The notes below the pieces were generated by a model. It ran no database searches, was not told the origin of the DNA, and worked only from the letters and a program-made list of their open reading frames with translations. A stretch of DNA of 64,000 nucleotides from Lithobates sylvaticus (lineage: Eukaryota; Chordata; Amphibia; Anura; Ranidae): positions 595,506,661 through 595,570,660 of the forward strand of contig CM053026.1 of NCBI GenBank assembly GCA_028564925.1, read 5' to 3'. Both the position numbers and the translations under genes were made by a program. This document shows, one piece after another, positions 33,944-45,515 of this stretch; within the stretch, counting starts at the first letter, position 1, and every line of letters starts with the position of its first letter.

Positions 33944-36502
33944 GGGGGGGTTTGGGTTTGGGTTATGGTTTTTGTGGTTTTGGTTTTTGGGGGGGGGTGG
34001 GTTTGGTTTGGTGTTTGTGGGGGGGGGGGGGTGGGTTGGGGTGGGGTGGATTGGGAGTTGGGGGGGGGTTGGGTTGGGTGTGGGTTTGGGGGGGGTGTTG
34101 GGGGGGGGGGGGGTGGTTTGGTTTGGGGTTTAGGGGGGGTTGTTGGGGGGTTGTGGGGTTGGTGTTGTTGTTGGGGTGGGTATGGGGGGGGTTGGGGGGT
34201 TGGTTGGGGTATTGTTGGTTGGTGGGTTGTGGTTGGGGTGGTTGGGGGTTTTGGTTGGTTGGTTGGGGGGGTGTTTTGTTGGGATGGGGTTTGTTTTTGG
34301 GGATGTTGGGTTTGGGGTTGGTTGTTGGTTTATGGGTTGGGGTGGGGGGGTTTGGGGTGGGGGCTTTGGGTTGGGGTTGGGGTGTTGGGGGGTTTAGGGG
34401 GTGTTGGTTGGGTGGGGGTGTTGGGGGTTTTGGGGGTTGGGGGTTGGTGGTTGTTGGGTTGGGTTGGGTTGGGGGTTGGGGGGGTTGTGGGGGGTGGGGG
34501 GGTTGGGGGGTTGTTGGGGGGGTTGTGTTGGGGTTGTTGGGGGTTTGGGTTGGGGGGGGGCGGTTGGGGGTTGGGGGGGTTGGGGGTGGGGGTTGGGTTG
34601 GTTGTTTGGGGTTGTTGTGGGGTTGGGGGTGGGGTTGGGGTTGGGGCTGTTGGGGGTTTTGGGGGGGGTTTTTGGGGGTGGGGTTGGTGGGTTGTTGGTT
34701 GGGGTTGGTTGTTTGGGGTTGGGGGGAGGGGGGGGGGTTGGGTTATTGGGGGTTTGGGGGTGGGGGGGGTGGGGTGGATGGGGTTTGTTGGGGGTGGGGG
34801 TGTGCGTTTGGGGGTTTGTGATGGGTAGGTTGGGGGTTGGTTGGTGGGGGGGTTGATGGGGTTGGGGGGTTGGGTGGGGTTGGATGGTGGGTTGGGTTGG
34901 GTGGGGTGGGGGGGGGGGTTGTGTGTGGTTTTTGGTTTGGTGGGTGGGGGGGGGATTGGTGGGGGTATTGGGGGGTGTGGTGGGGGTGGGTGCTTGGGGG
35001 GGTTTGGGGGTGGTTGTTGGGGTTGGGGGGTGGGTGGGTGGGGGGTTGGGTTTGTTTGGGGTTGGGGGGGGAGGTGTTTGGTGGTTGTTGGGGGGTTGGT
35101 TTGTTTTGTGGGGTTGGGGGGGGGGGTGGGGGTTTGTTGGGGGTTGGGGTGGTGGGGGGGGTAGGGGGGGTTGGGGTTGGGGGGGGTTGGGGGTTGTGGG
35201 GTTGGGGGGTGGGGGGGTGGTTGGTTGGTTTGGGGGGTGGGGGGGGTTGGGTTGGTTGGTTGAGGGTTGGGGGGTTTGTGGGGTGTGGGATGTGGGTTGG
35301 TGGTGTGGGGGTAGGGGGGGGGGGGGGGGTTTTTTGGTTTGGTTGTTGGGGGGGTTGTGGTTGGGTGGTGGTTGGGGGGGGTTGTTGGGGGGGTTGGGGG
35401 GGTTGGTTGGTGGTTGGTTGTGGGGTTTGGGGTGGGGTTGGTGGGGGGTTGGGGGGGTTGGGGGGTTTTTTTGGTGGTTGGTTGTTTTTGGGTTGGTTGT
35501 TTGGTTGGGGGGGGTTTGTTTGTTGGGGGTTGGTTGGGGTTGGGTTTGGGTGGGCTTGGTGGGGGGTAGGGTTGGTAGTGGGGATGGGGGTTTGGGGGGT
35601 GATTGTTGGGTTGTGGTTGTTTTGGTATTTGGGGGTTGGGGTTGGGGGGGTTTGGGGGGGGTTTTGGGTTTGTGTTGTGGGGTTGGGGGGGGGTTTGGTT
35701 GGTTTGGGTGGGTTGGGTGGGGGGGGGGTTGGGGGGTTGTTGGATGGGTTGGGGTTGTTGGTTGGTGGTTGGTTGGGGGGGGAGGGGGTTGGTTGGGTTG
35801 GGGGTGGGGGTTGGGGTTTTTGGTGGTAGGGGGGGGGGGGGTTGGAGTTGGGGGGGTTGGGGGGGGGGGGGGGGGGGGGGTTGTTGGGTTGGGGGGGGTT
35901 TGGGGATGGGGGGTGTTTGGGGGAGGGGGTGGGGTTGGGTTGGGGGTTGGTTGGGGGGGTTGGGGGAAGGGTGGTAGGTTGGGGCTGTTGGGGGGGGGGG
36001 GTTGGGGTTGGGGGGTGGGAGTTTGGGGGGGTGGTGGTTTTGTTGGGGGGATGTTTGGGGGGGGTTTGGGGGTGTTTGGTGGTTGGTTGGGGGGGGAGTG
36101 GGGGGATGGGTTGGGGGGGGGTTGGTGTAGGTTGGGGTGGGTAGGTGGGGGGGGGGGGGGGTTTTTGTGGGTTGTTGGGGGGTAGGAGGTTGGGTGGGGG
36201 GGAGGTTTAGTTGTTATTTGGGTTTGGTGGTGGTTGGGGGGGGGGGGTGGGGGGTTTTAGGTATGGGGGTGTTGGGTTTGGTTGGTTGGGGTATGGGGGG
36301 GGTGGGGGGGGGGGGTTGTTGGTTTGTAGGGGGGTTGGTTTGGTGTTAGTTGGTTGGGGGGGTTTGGGGTTGGGGTGGGGGTGGGGGGGTTTTTGTTGGG
36401 GTTGGCTTGTTGGGTTTTGGGGGGGGTGGGAGTTGGTTGGGGGGGTGTTGGGGGGTGGTGGGTTGGGGGGGGGCATTGGGGGGTTGGGGTTGGGGGGGGG
36501 GG
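33944..36502 (+). repeat. 2.56-kb G/T-only tract
   Basis: Runs of 3-20 G separated by T, TT or TTT, with only rare A or C. Not a fixed-unit repeat and not telomeric TTAGGG. The plus strand, which is the ARFIP1 transcript sense, could form many G-quadruplexes. All Gly/Trp/Val reading frames here are artefacts of composition. It lies between the cassette exon and the PKD-site exon. Confidence 0.97.
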
Positions 36503-36871
36503 AACTGCTTTTGTGAAATGCATTCTTCCAGTCCTTATCAAATCCCAGACTAATTTTAGACAATATGCCTCCAAAAAGCAGGCATGCTCACTTGGCACTA
36601 ACAAATGAATCCATTGTTGTCTATGGTCTTGCATAGCAAAGCATGGTCACTGCAAAAAAAGCAAGCTGTATGTCCCGCTGTGTTTGCATTGATGCTTTTT
36701 TAACTTTTTCATGAATTGCAACCTGTATGTGCTTTGCGTATGCTGTTTTGTTTATGTAACTAATGTTATGGTGTAGGTTTCACATATGTTTTTACATACA
36801 GAAACTGTGGCAGTTGATATTTTATTGCTTGTTTTATGTGCCGAGAATTTCACCACAAAATAAAACTTGTC

Positions 36872-37307
36872 TTTAAAGTGGTTCTAAAGCCTAAACATTT
36901 TTTACCTTAATGCATTCCTTGCATTAAGGTTAAAAAATGTTAAGGCATGGTTTTGGCCCCTCACTCCCTTACCTGAACCCTCATTCGATTTAGCGCTGTG
37001 CACATCTGCAGCTCTTCTCTCCCCTCACTTCCGGGTCTCACTGGCTTTGCAGGGGAAGCGCGAGTCATTGGTCAATCAAAGCCAGTGCCCAGTCCCGCTG
37101 TCTGTGTCAATGGATATAACAGCAGGGCTCAGGAGTGAGCATGCACAAGTGCCCCCATGGGAAGTGGTTTCCTATTTTTGGGGACTTGACAGAGAGGAGG
37201 AGCCAGGAGCGCTGGCGGGGGACCTGAGAAGAGAAGGTTCAGGTAAGAAGTATAGAGATGTTTGTAATTAAAACATTTAAAAAAAGTTTTCCTTTACAAT
37301 TACTTTA
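36872..37307. mobile_element. TTTAAAG-ended MITE
   Basis: Left TTTAAAGTGGTTCTAAAG; right TTTACAATTACTTTAA. A CTTAATGCA/TGCATTAAGG hairpin follows the left end. It lies 0.4 kb upstream of an ARFIP1 exon. Confidence 0.7.
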
Positions 37308-37705
37308 ATCCTTTTTTCACAAAAGCAGTTCAGATGGCTGTTAGTCATGAAGTCGCAGAGCATCCACTCAAATTTCAATTTATGCTAGGAAGATCTCCTT
37401 TTGATCATCTTCTTTTATTTTCAGCTTAGAGTATTTGCTAGATATTTGTGCATTGAATGACCAGTGTGATGTTGTTTTAGAAAATACTGCCAGTGTACAT
37501 CAGTAGTAATATGTTAGACTTGATGCTTAATTATTGCTTGCCTATTAATTTCTCTTATTGGCTGTTCTATGGATAATTGTCTTCCAAGTATATTTCCCTG
37601 TAGCACAGTGCTATTGTTGCAGATAAATGTTACTGGAAGTAATTGAAAGATGTCTGCTCATTTTGTTTTGCATGACAAAGTTAAATTTTGTTCTTGTTTC
37701 TGTAG

Positions 37706-37821
37706 GTGATCGACAAAGTGCACAACAGAGAAGTGGCCCTGTTGTCCTTTCGGAAGAACCAAGGAGTACGGCTATTGAAAAATTTGAGCTTGTAAGAAGA
37801 TGGAGTTTAAACACCTACAAG
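37706..37821 (+). CDS. ARFIP1: ARFIP1 coding exon (amphipathic helix, PKD site)
   Basis: 116-nt exon with a TTCTGTAG acceptor and GTGCGT donor. It completes a Gly codon and ends on a full Lys codon (phase 0). The 38 further residues include RSGPVVL and EKFELVRRWSLNTYK. In arfaptins this segment forms the amphipathic helix that binds PI4P-rich trans-Golgi membrane just before the BAR domain. The Ser in LVRRWS fits the protein kinase D consensus (Leu at -5, Arg at -3) and aligns with human Ser132, a reported PKD site that controls Golgi binding, so the switch appears conserved. A hAT element begins 31 bp downstream of the exon end. Confidence 0.95.
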
Positions 37822-38591
37822 GTGCGTATTGAACATTTTAGTGTAAACTAGGTAGGGCCAAAACAATTAATCGACAACTAATCAATTCTGAAAATAGTTG
37901 TCAACTATTTTCATAATCAATCGACCAGCTGATTAGTTGGCCTGTATACAGAATGCATTATTTGTTTTACATATCAGGCAATACAGTGCAGCAAACATAC
38001 AGCTCAGTACTACGTCTATACATGTCAGTAAGTGCCTGAGAACTTGTGAATGTGTGAGGAGCAATGCCTCATGGGACATGTAGCCCTGGGCGGGAAATTA
38101 GTGGTTCTAAAGTCGGAAGTTTTTTATTACCTTGCTGTAGGGACACTCTATACTATACTTTTGCAGCTTGCTAATGGGGGAATCTGAGGGTAGGAGGAGC
38201 CAGAAGCGTCGGTGGGGGAACCCAGAAGAGTAAAATCGGGGCTGCTCTGTGCAAAACCATTTCACAGAGCAGGTAAGTATATGACATGTCTAATTACAAA
38301 AAAAAAAATTATTTAAGACTGTGTGCAGGGAAGATCAGCATCAGAACCCAGAGAAGGTAAGGTGGAGGCTGATAGACTGGAGTTAATATAAGGCATTAAA
38401 ATTACATTTAAAGTTAAACTTTTTCCAGTATTGTGCATTATATTTAAAATGATCATAGCCATGAAAAAAAAGTTTCATCTTTTAGTACTACTTTATTATA
38501 AAAGATTTATCTCCCTTCCCCCCTTCCCCCCTTCATATGGATTAATGTCTGACTCCTAGTTAGAATGCACATATATCCTACTTCTGGGTGC

Positions 38592-38628
38592 AGTTGTTGT
38601 TGTTGTCGTTGTTGTTGTTGTCGTTGTC

Positions 38629-38664
<36 letters not shown>

Positions 38665-38668
38665 CTTT

Positions 38669-38738
<70 letters not shown>
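38592..38738. repeat. Compound microsatellite (GTT/GTC)n (AT)n
   Basis: A GTTGTTGTC-type run precedes about 100 bp of (TA)n with small interruptions. Confidence 0.95.
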
Positions 38739-38742
<4 letters not shown>

Positions 38743-38893
38743 CTTTCACTGTTTCACAGTATAATTGAACCCCTTATAGTAGCGCTTATCTGCTCTTTTT
38801 GTACAATAAAGGGCTAGTTTTATTTTTTTTTTTTTAACCCTATTATGATGGGTGATGCAGAAAAAAAGCATGCTGCTGCTTCTAAACATCTTA

Positions 38894-39176
38894 GGCCTGG
38901 TTCCCACCTATGCGTTTTTTGGTGTTTTTGCAGAAATCCACTACAGTTCATTTAACATGGTTTCATATTGGACACGGTCACATCTATGCTTTTTTCAGCC
39001 GCTGTGCATTTGGAAAGGGTCAGGGACTTTTTTTTATTTTTTGATTTAATAGACTTCAATGGAGAAGCATGTAGTGCATTTTTGCCGCTAAAACGCAAAT
39101 CGCAGCAAAATCGCTTGTGCAAAAAAAGCACTGCAGAAACAGTTGAAAAGCAAACTGCATAGGTGTGAACTGAGCC
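38894..39176. mobile_element. MITE nested in hAT element
   Basis: TTA at 38891-38893 and 39177-39179. Ends GGCCTGGTTCCCACCTATGC and GCATAGGTGTGAACTGAGCC. Confidence 0.85.
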
Positions 39177-39927
39177 TTATGCTGACAATACACGTATCGA
39201 TTTTCAGATGAGAATATTCATTAAAGAATCTTTGTACATTCGCTGAATGAAAGAATGTCATTTGCAATTTTCACTTGATTTTAACATTCAGTTTTAAAAT
39301 GAATGTAATTTTTGAACGAAAACCACATACACGGTCTGAAAATTCCTTTGACCAAGAAGTTTTCTATTTTGCTCCTTCAAATTTTCCTGTCACTGTGGTC
39401 GAAAACAAACGTCTATTTGACCCACTAACAATTAGAAAATCAACGAACGTTCTTAAAATTTTATTTTTTTTTAAAGGAAGACATTGTTTTTCTATGGCCC
39501 GCATAAGTTACGGCAGGCGCAGGTAGCTTTTATCAAGCCACCTGCCTATGACAAGGGAGTCTGTCATACATAATGTATAACAGTTCTGTCGGAAAATCTG
39601 CAAAACAGTCTTTAATTTTTTTATTTTAAATATTTGATCTCTGAATCTGATGATATTTACTAGATTCAACCTCTAATAGTAGTATATATGGTATATCTCT
39701 TCTGTTATTCTCAGAGGGGATTAGAGATTTTGCTCCCGAACCATATAGTTGGTTATTTATTTACCACTGCATAGAGATATTTAAGAATACATTTGCCTTT
39801 TATTTTTAACTTTACATATTAACTAAATTATGCACCACACTTTCTTTTAAGGTTTATTATCCTATTAATCAAAACGATAATCGGCCAACTAATCGATTTA
39901 TGAAAATAATCGTTAGTTGCAGCCCTA

Positions 39928-40992
39928 AGTCTAGTTTATATATAGGTTCACAAAGTGCATACTGGTCAAATCTTTTTTTATTTATTTGACTGACTACCCT
40001 CCGGCTACAAGCAAATGGTAATTGCCTTTTTGTTCTCTGCTGACACATTTTGGTTTCACTGACCGCTAAAAGCTATAGTCTAGTTTCAATGTCCAAAAGA
40101 AAAAAATCTCCTTAAAGTAGATCCACCATTGTACCTCAAACTACAGCTGTTATTTTACTAAAACGTGTTTTGAATACCTTTTTGTTTCTGCACACAGTAA
40201 ATAAAGAGTGCCCTACCACAGCCAAAATGCATTCTTTCAATGGCAGGGGCAGCAAAGGGAACAGATTAGATCCCCTTTCATGATGGTCGTATTTGCTCTG
40301 CAATTGTTTTTTTCATTTAGCACTTTCAGTAAGCTGGCAGGGACTAGGGCATGTGCTACTTAGTCACTACAGCCTTCAAAGCCTGCTCTCGTACAGCTAC
40401 ATAGCAACCATGTCACCTGCCCCAGAACTACCTGTCTGTAAGGCCACAGTTCTCTCACAAAGAGCAGGTTGAACCAGCCAAATTACAATCCATGTATGGC
40501 ACACTTGGCTGCTGAAAGTAGATCTAAGATTGTCGTGCTCAGCAGCAGTCGCCAGGCTTTTAGATATCTACACAAGGGAGGCCTTTTACAGGTAAAGAGC
40601 ATGCATAAAATAAGTTTAAAAAAAACACATGTAATCTTATGGGAAGATTGTTGTTGAAATAAATGATCTGGTGACAGGGTCTCTTTAAAGTGATTCTAAA
40701 GGGTGAAGGTTTTTTTACCTTGATGCATTCTCTGCATTAAGGTAAAAAACCTTTTTAATTGCTGCTCTGCTGATGTTGCAGAGCCAGTCCAGGCTGTGAA
40801 AAGATCCCGACCATAGGGTTAGGATCCACCCAGATGCCTGGACCGGCAGCTGGCTCAGCCTCCCAGTGAGAGGCTGAGCTAGACACTTCTGCCCCTTGTA
40901 CAGCCCAGCACTCCAGTGGGTACTGGAGAGGCAGAGCAGAGAGCCAGTGATTGATGACCGAAAACTGAGTTATCAGCAGTCTATGGCTGGGA
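39928..40992. other. Non-coding, one MITE end
   Basis: A TTTAAAGTGATTCTAAAGGG terminus at 40685 with a GATGCATT/CTGCATTAAGG hairpin marks another MITE of the 36872 family. Its right end is not seen before the palindrome begins. Confidence 0.5.
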
Positions 40993-41858
40993 TAAGAGCA
41001 GGTGTGTACTGATGTATACGTGTCTCAGTGCATACCCTGAGTGATCTATAAATAAAGTGCTCGTGTATCCATTACATATATCTAGAATGTACTAAAGTGC
41101 TAGTGACCAATGGCAAATCCAAAAGGTGTATATATCGAATATGTAAAGTGCATATCTCAAAAAGATAACATCAAGCAAATAAAGTGCATATATCCAATAA
41201 AGTGCCTGTGTCAAATCAACGCTATGAAAAGAAAACATCCAATAAAGTAATCTTCAATAAAACGTATCAAATTAATATCCAAATGTATCCAAAAAATGTG
41301 TCCCGTGGATCAATGGCATACAGACTGCTCCAGTATGCTAAAGTCTCCAGTGTGGTGTGCACAATGAAGTGCACTAATAATATAGTTCACAACGTGCAAA
41401 TCAAACAATAAAGTGCTTAATGTGCTGTATTCCACAATCGAATGCTCAGGGTGACCAGGATCCAACGGCACAGTATTTGTTTCCTTCCAATGAGCAGCAG
41501 TGAACCTTGTATCCATATGTGTGCTCACAGAGCTCTTACCTTAAGAGCGTATACCAAACGCTTCTGTAATAGGCCGTGGTTAGTCCCTACTTACTACGTT
41601 ATCCTTAGGGATTCCTGGATGGGTGTCCGTTGGTGTCCCGTATGGGCGTCAATATGTAAAGGAATAAGGTCCAGATAGTGCGTTACCTAACATTAGGAAA
41701 TTTTGATAGTAAAAAATGGGCATGCTTACACTAAATAAATATAGTAAAACCAGGTTGAATATACTCAGCAGTAGTAGATTCAGATATACAGCAGCGTTTT
41801 TACAGTACTCCTTACTTTGTTCCGGTCCGCGGGACCCACTTCCGGTCCGCTGTGTTTA

Positions 41859-41945
41859 CTTCCGGTATTGCGCGCCTACGCGTTACGTCACTTGTCGTAC
41901 CTCGTGACTTCTTCAGGGTAACGTGTAGGCACGCAATACCGGAAG
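41859..41945 (-). ncRNA. Hammerhead-like fold at palindrome apex
   Basis: Minus strand: a long outer helix (CCGGTATTGCGTGCCTAC with GTAGGCGCGCAATACCGG), then CTGAAGA, a helix GTCAC/GTGAC closing a 12-nt loop, then GTAAC. It resembles CUGANGA-helix II-GAAAC of hammerheads, but has one extra A after CTGAAGA and GTAAC in place of GAAAC. Probably inactive. Confidence 0.4.
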
Positions 41946-42259
41946 TAAACACAGCGGACCGGAAGTGGGTCCCGTGGACCGGAACAAAGTAAGGAGTATT
42001 GTAAAAACACCACCGTATATCTGAATCTACTACTGCTGAATATATTCGACCTGGTTTTACTATATTTAGTGTAAGCATGCCCATTTTTTACTATTAAAAT
42101 TTCCTAATGTTAGGTAACGCACTATCTGGACCTTATTCCTTTACATATTGACGCCCATACGGGACACCAACGGACACCCATCCAGGAATCCCTAAGGATA
42201 ACGTAGTAATTGGGGACTAACCACGGCCTATTACTGAAGCGTTTGGTATACGCTCTTAA

Positions 42260-43262
42260 CCACTTCCCACCCGGCCAATGTAGATATACGGCCGGGTGGG
42301 AGCCGTCTACTTCTGATAGGACGTTCAGGAACGTCCTTCAGAAGTAGAGGGATCGCGCGCGCGCGTGCCCGCGCAGCGGCGCGATCCCGATGCGGCCGTG
42401 TCACCCGGACACGGCGCATCTCGAATCGGCAGGAGGGCACGGTGATTGGCCCTCCTGATCACATGACGGCCGTGACGAATCACGGCTGTCATGTGATGTA
42501 AACAAACAGCCGGTTGCTAGGCAATCGGCCCTCCTCTCCTCACACGGAAGTCGTCGGTGAGGAGAGGAGAGCGGATCGCTGCAGCCGGCTGGTGATCAGT
42601 GAGTATGAGATGTTTTTTTACTCACTGATCACCAGTCTAGGGTCCCCCATAGTAAAACACACATGTCCCCACAGTAAGACACACATGTCCCCACAGTAAA
42701 ACACACATGTCCCCAAAACACACATGTCCCCAAAACACACATGTCCCCAAAACACACATGTCCCTAAATAATAAAAACACATGTCCCTCACATATGTCCC
42801 ACTAAAATCACATGTGCCAATGATTATCTGCACACATATGTCCGTGATCACCTGCACACCCCTTTTACATGATCATTTGCGTACATATGTCTGTGATCAC
42901 GCGAACCAATTATTATACACTTAACGGAATTTTTTTTACAAAAAAACATGTAGCAGAATACATTTTGGCTTAAATTTATGACAAAATTTGATTTTATTGG
43001 ATTTCTTTTAAAAAAGAAAGGAGAAAATATTGTTTTTTTTCAAAATTTCCGCTATGTTTTCGCTTATATCGCAAAAAATAAAAAACGGAGTCGCGAATAA
43101 ATACCACCAAACTAAAGCTCTATTTGTGCGAACAAAATGATAAAAAATTCATTTGGTTACAGCATTGCATGACCGCGCAATTGTCACTGAAAGTGCGCGA
43201 GCGCTGAAAGCTGAAAATTGGTCTGGGCAGGAAGGGTGTTTAAGTGCACAGTAGGCAAGTGG
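42260..43262. mobile_element. TTAA element inside palindrome arm
   Basis: TTAA at 42256-42259 and 43263-43266. Ends CCACTTCCCACCCGGCC and GGCAAGTGG. Removing it restores the CGCTCTTAA/GGTAAGAGC continuity seen in the opposite arm. The interior holds six or so ACACATGTCCCC repeats (about 42657-42770) and the ATAAAAAACGGAG, CAGCATTGCATGA and GAAAATTGGTCTGG blocks shared with 26438 and 45516. Confidence 0.9.
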
Positions 43263-43802
43263 TTAAGGTAAGAGCTTTGTGAGCACATATATGGATATAA
43301 GGTTCACTGCTGCTCATTGGAAGGAAACCTAAATACTGTGCCGTTGGATCCTGGTCACCCTGAGCATTCGATTGTGGAATACAGCACATTAAGCACTTTA
43401 TTGTTTGATTTGCACGTTGTGAACTATATTATTAGCGCACCACACTGGACACTTTAGCATACTGGAGCAGTCTGTAAGCCATTGATCCACGGGACACATT
43501 TTTTGGATATTTATTTGATACGTTTTATTGAAGATTACTCAATGCAAAGCACTTTATTGGATGTTTTCTTTTCATAGCGTTGATTTGACACATGCACTTT
43601 ATTGGATATATGCACTTTATTTGCTTGATATCTTTTTGAGATATGCACTTTACATATTCGATATATACACCTTTTGGATTTGCTATTGGTCCCTAGCACT
43701 TTAGTACATTCTAGATATATGTATTGGATACACGAGCACTTTATTTATAGATCACTCAGGTTATGCGCTGAGACACGTATACATCAGTATACACCTGCTC
43801 AT

Positions 43803-45087
43803 ACTAGTTTTTGATTTGTGAACATCATCAGTCTTGGCAGCATTTCCATACATTATTGACCAAATTAGTAGCGCAGAAGTCCATTTTACATCACTATGGG
43901 TGGGATAGCTGGGATCTAGGTGAGTATGACCTGTTTTTTTTTTTCCTTTGTTTTTTAAACCAATACTTCTCTTTTAATATTGGATCCAATATATGGATTT
44001 TGCAAGTTGCACTTGAAAAATAAAGCAGTTTATGCACAGATTGGCATGAAGTGTTGGAAGACTTACTGAGCAGGCATTTTGTAAATTTATGAAATAAACT
44101 CAGACACCTTACACACTCTCAATCGCAAGTTCTACGTCTTTTTCCAATGTTTCAAATAGGGATGTTTCCACTTTGAAATTCATGAGGGAGGGTTGTAAGA
44201 ACTACCACTGCCACCATCAAAAGATAGCAATGCCAAATTGACCATTTACACTTGTGTTATTTAAGTAAAATGAAAATTGAAGAGCAAACTTTGCAGGAAC
44301 AAGAAGTAGTATTAAGGCTGAGTTCATACTAGTGCAAATTTTATTTAGAAGAAGAGCATAGGCTCCAAATATAATGGGGCTTTCTTTCTACTGACTCCCA
44401 ATATCATGCAACAGTCATTACATTGCATTTATCAAAGTAAGGGGACAATGCACTGAACACCATTGTAACACTGCATTATTTCCACTGACCACCAATTTTA
44501 AGTCGTTCTCTTCTGACCGCCAAAGGTACTGGTACCCTAGTCCACTGACCACAAATGTATGGGGGACCTTCTCCACTGACGGTGTAAAAGAACACTACGT
44601 TGGTTTTGTCATTGTTTGTTTTTCTTTAGTGTTCAACTCAAATTTTACCTTTTCACATTTGTTCTTTTTTGTACCAAAATTGCTTACCCGTATTTCATTG
44701 CACACTTGTGAGCTTCTTACTGTGTGCATTAGAAGCTGCGGTATGTCCGATTAGACCCCACCTCATCTCCCAGTTGGAGAACGTCCAACATTTAGCCTCT
44801 TCCCCCCCCAGTCATACTGTCCCTTTCCCATCCCTTTTCTTTCATGGTGGCTCAGCATCATGTGTGTGCATTGCCTGAGTGGTCTGCATGCAGTCTGCTT
44901 AGGAATGCCTGCTCCCCTGGAATAGTTGAGGAAAGTGAAAAAATAGCACTGGACCCATTAGGTCATCTTATAGGTATTGCCCTCTCAAAGTATTGATATT
45001 TATGTAAAATAATCTGGTTCCCTGGCAGGCTGCTTCTACTTCTCAGGGGAACTCCACAGTCTCATTTGCTTGTAGTGTAATGTAGCA
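43803..45087. other. Non-coding intron sequence
   Basis: No exon, RNA gene or clear element ends recognised in this stretch. Confidence 0.5.
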
Positions 45088-45345
45088 ATAATGGAAATTG
45101 AAATGCCACACCACTGCTAAGCGTTCCAGTTACAACCTTATTCCAATGAAAGTCGGGGGGACAGTTCAAAAAGTAGCAATTCATTTCAGGGGTCCAGAAA
45201 CACCCCTTTCATTAGGGCTAGGGCATTTCTAGCCAAGGTGAAAGTGGGCGTTTTTGGATCCCTGAAATTGAGTTGTCATTTGGGTTGTCCCCTTGACCCC
45301 CCCCCTAGGCCTTCTAGCAGTGTGGCACTTAAATTTCCTTTTTTG
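45088..45345. mobile_element. Foldback MITE
   Basis: Nested inverted pairs: ATGCCACACCACTGCTA with TAGCAGTGTGGCAC, GGGGGGACAGTTC with GTTGTCCCC, and TTTCAGGGGTCCAGAAACACCC with GGGCGTTTTTGGATCCCTGAAA. Axis near 45225. Confidence 0.7.
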
Positions 45346-45515
45346 TTACTCCTCCAGAATGACATCCACCCATTAAGGAAGAAAGTAAGTTCTAAGGCCT
45401 GAGGACTGTTGTAAGGAGGCTTGAGGCAGGTCATGATCTGCCAGCTTTGCATAGGGAGGGATAAAGACTTCATATCAACGGGCCTAAAATGAGGTATGTA
45501 AAAAAAAGTTATTTA

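Larger units (their letters stand above)
37853..39927. mobile_element. hAT element close to exon
   Basis: Left end TAGGGCCAAAACAATTAATC; right end inverted ATCGTTAGTTGCAGCCCTA. TAGGGCTGCAACTAACGATT is a widespread hAT terminus. The flanking octamers AAACTAGG and AGTCTAGT match at five of eight bases. No transposase seen. It contains a nested MITE (38894-39176) and a microsatellite. Confidence 0.75.
40993..43802. mobile_element. Giant inverted-repeat (foldback) element
   Basis: Left arm 40993-41901 pairs with the right arm 41902-43802 once the 1003-bp TTAA insertion is removed (about 0.9 kb each). The outer ends GAGCAGGTGT and ACACCTGCTC match; the inner ends ACTTCCGGTATTGCG and CGCAATACCGGAAGT match around 41902. 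The arms differ by substitutions and small indels. No protein. The apex carries a hammerhead-like core, which hints at Penelope-type termini. Confidence 0.85.

Noticed and set aside
33952-36563. Long Gly/Trp/Val-rich open frames on + and Pro-rich frames on -
   Set aside because: Forced by G/T composition; TAA and TGA need A, which is almost absent. No protein-like features.
42657-42770. Possible CRISPR-like or regulatory array of ACACATGTCCCC repeats
   Set aside because: Short, irregular tandem repeats inside a eukaryotic TTAA element, without spacers.
40993-43802. Assembly fold-back artefact
   Set aside because: The arms differ at many positions and only one has the TTAA insertion with a proper target duplication.
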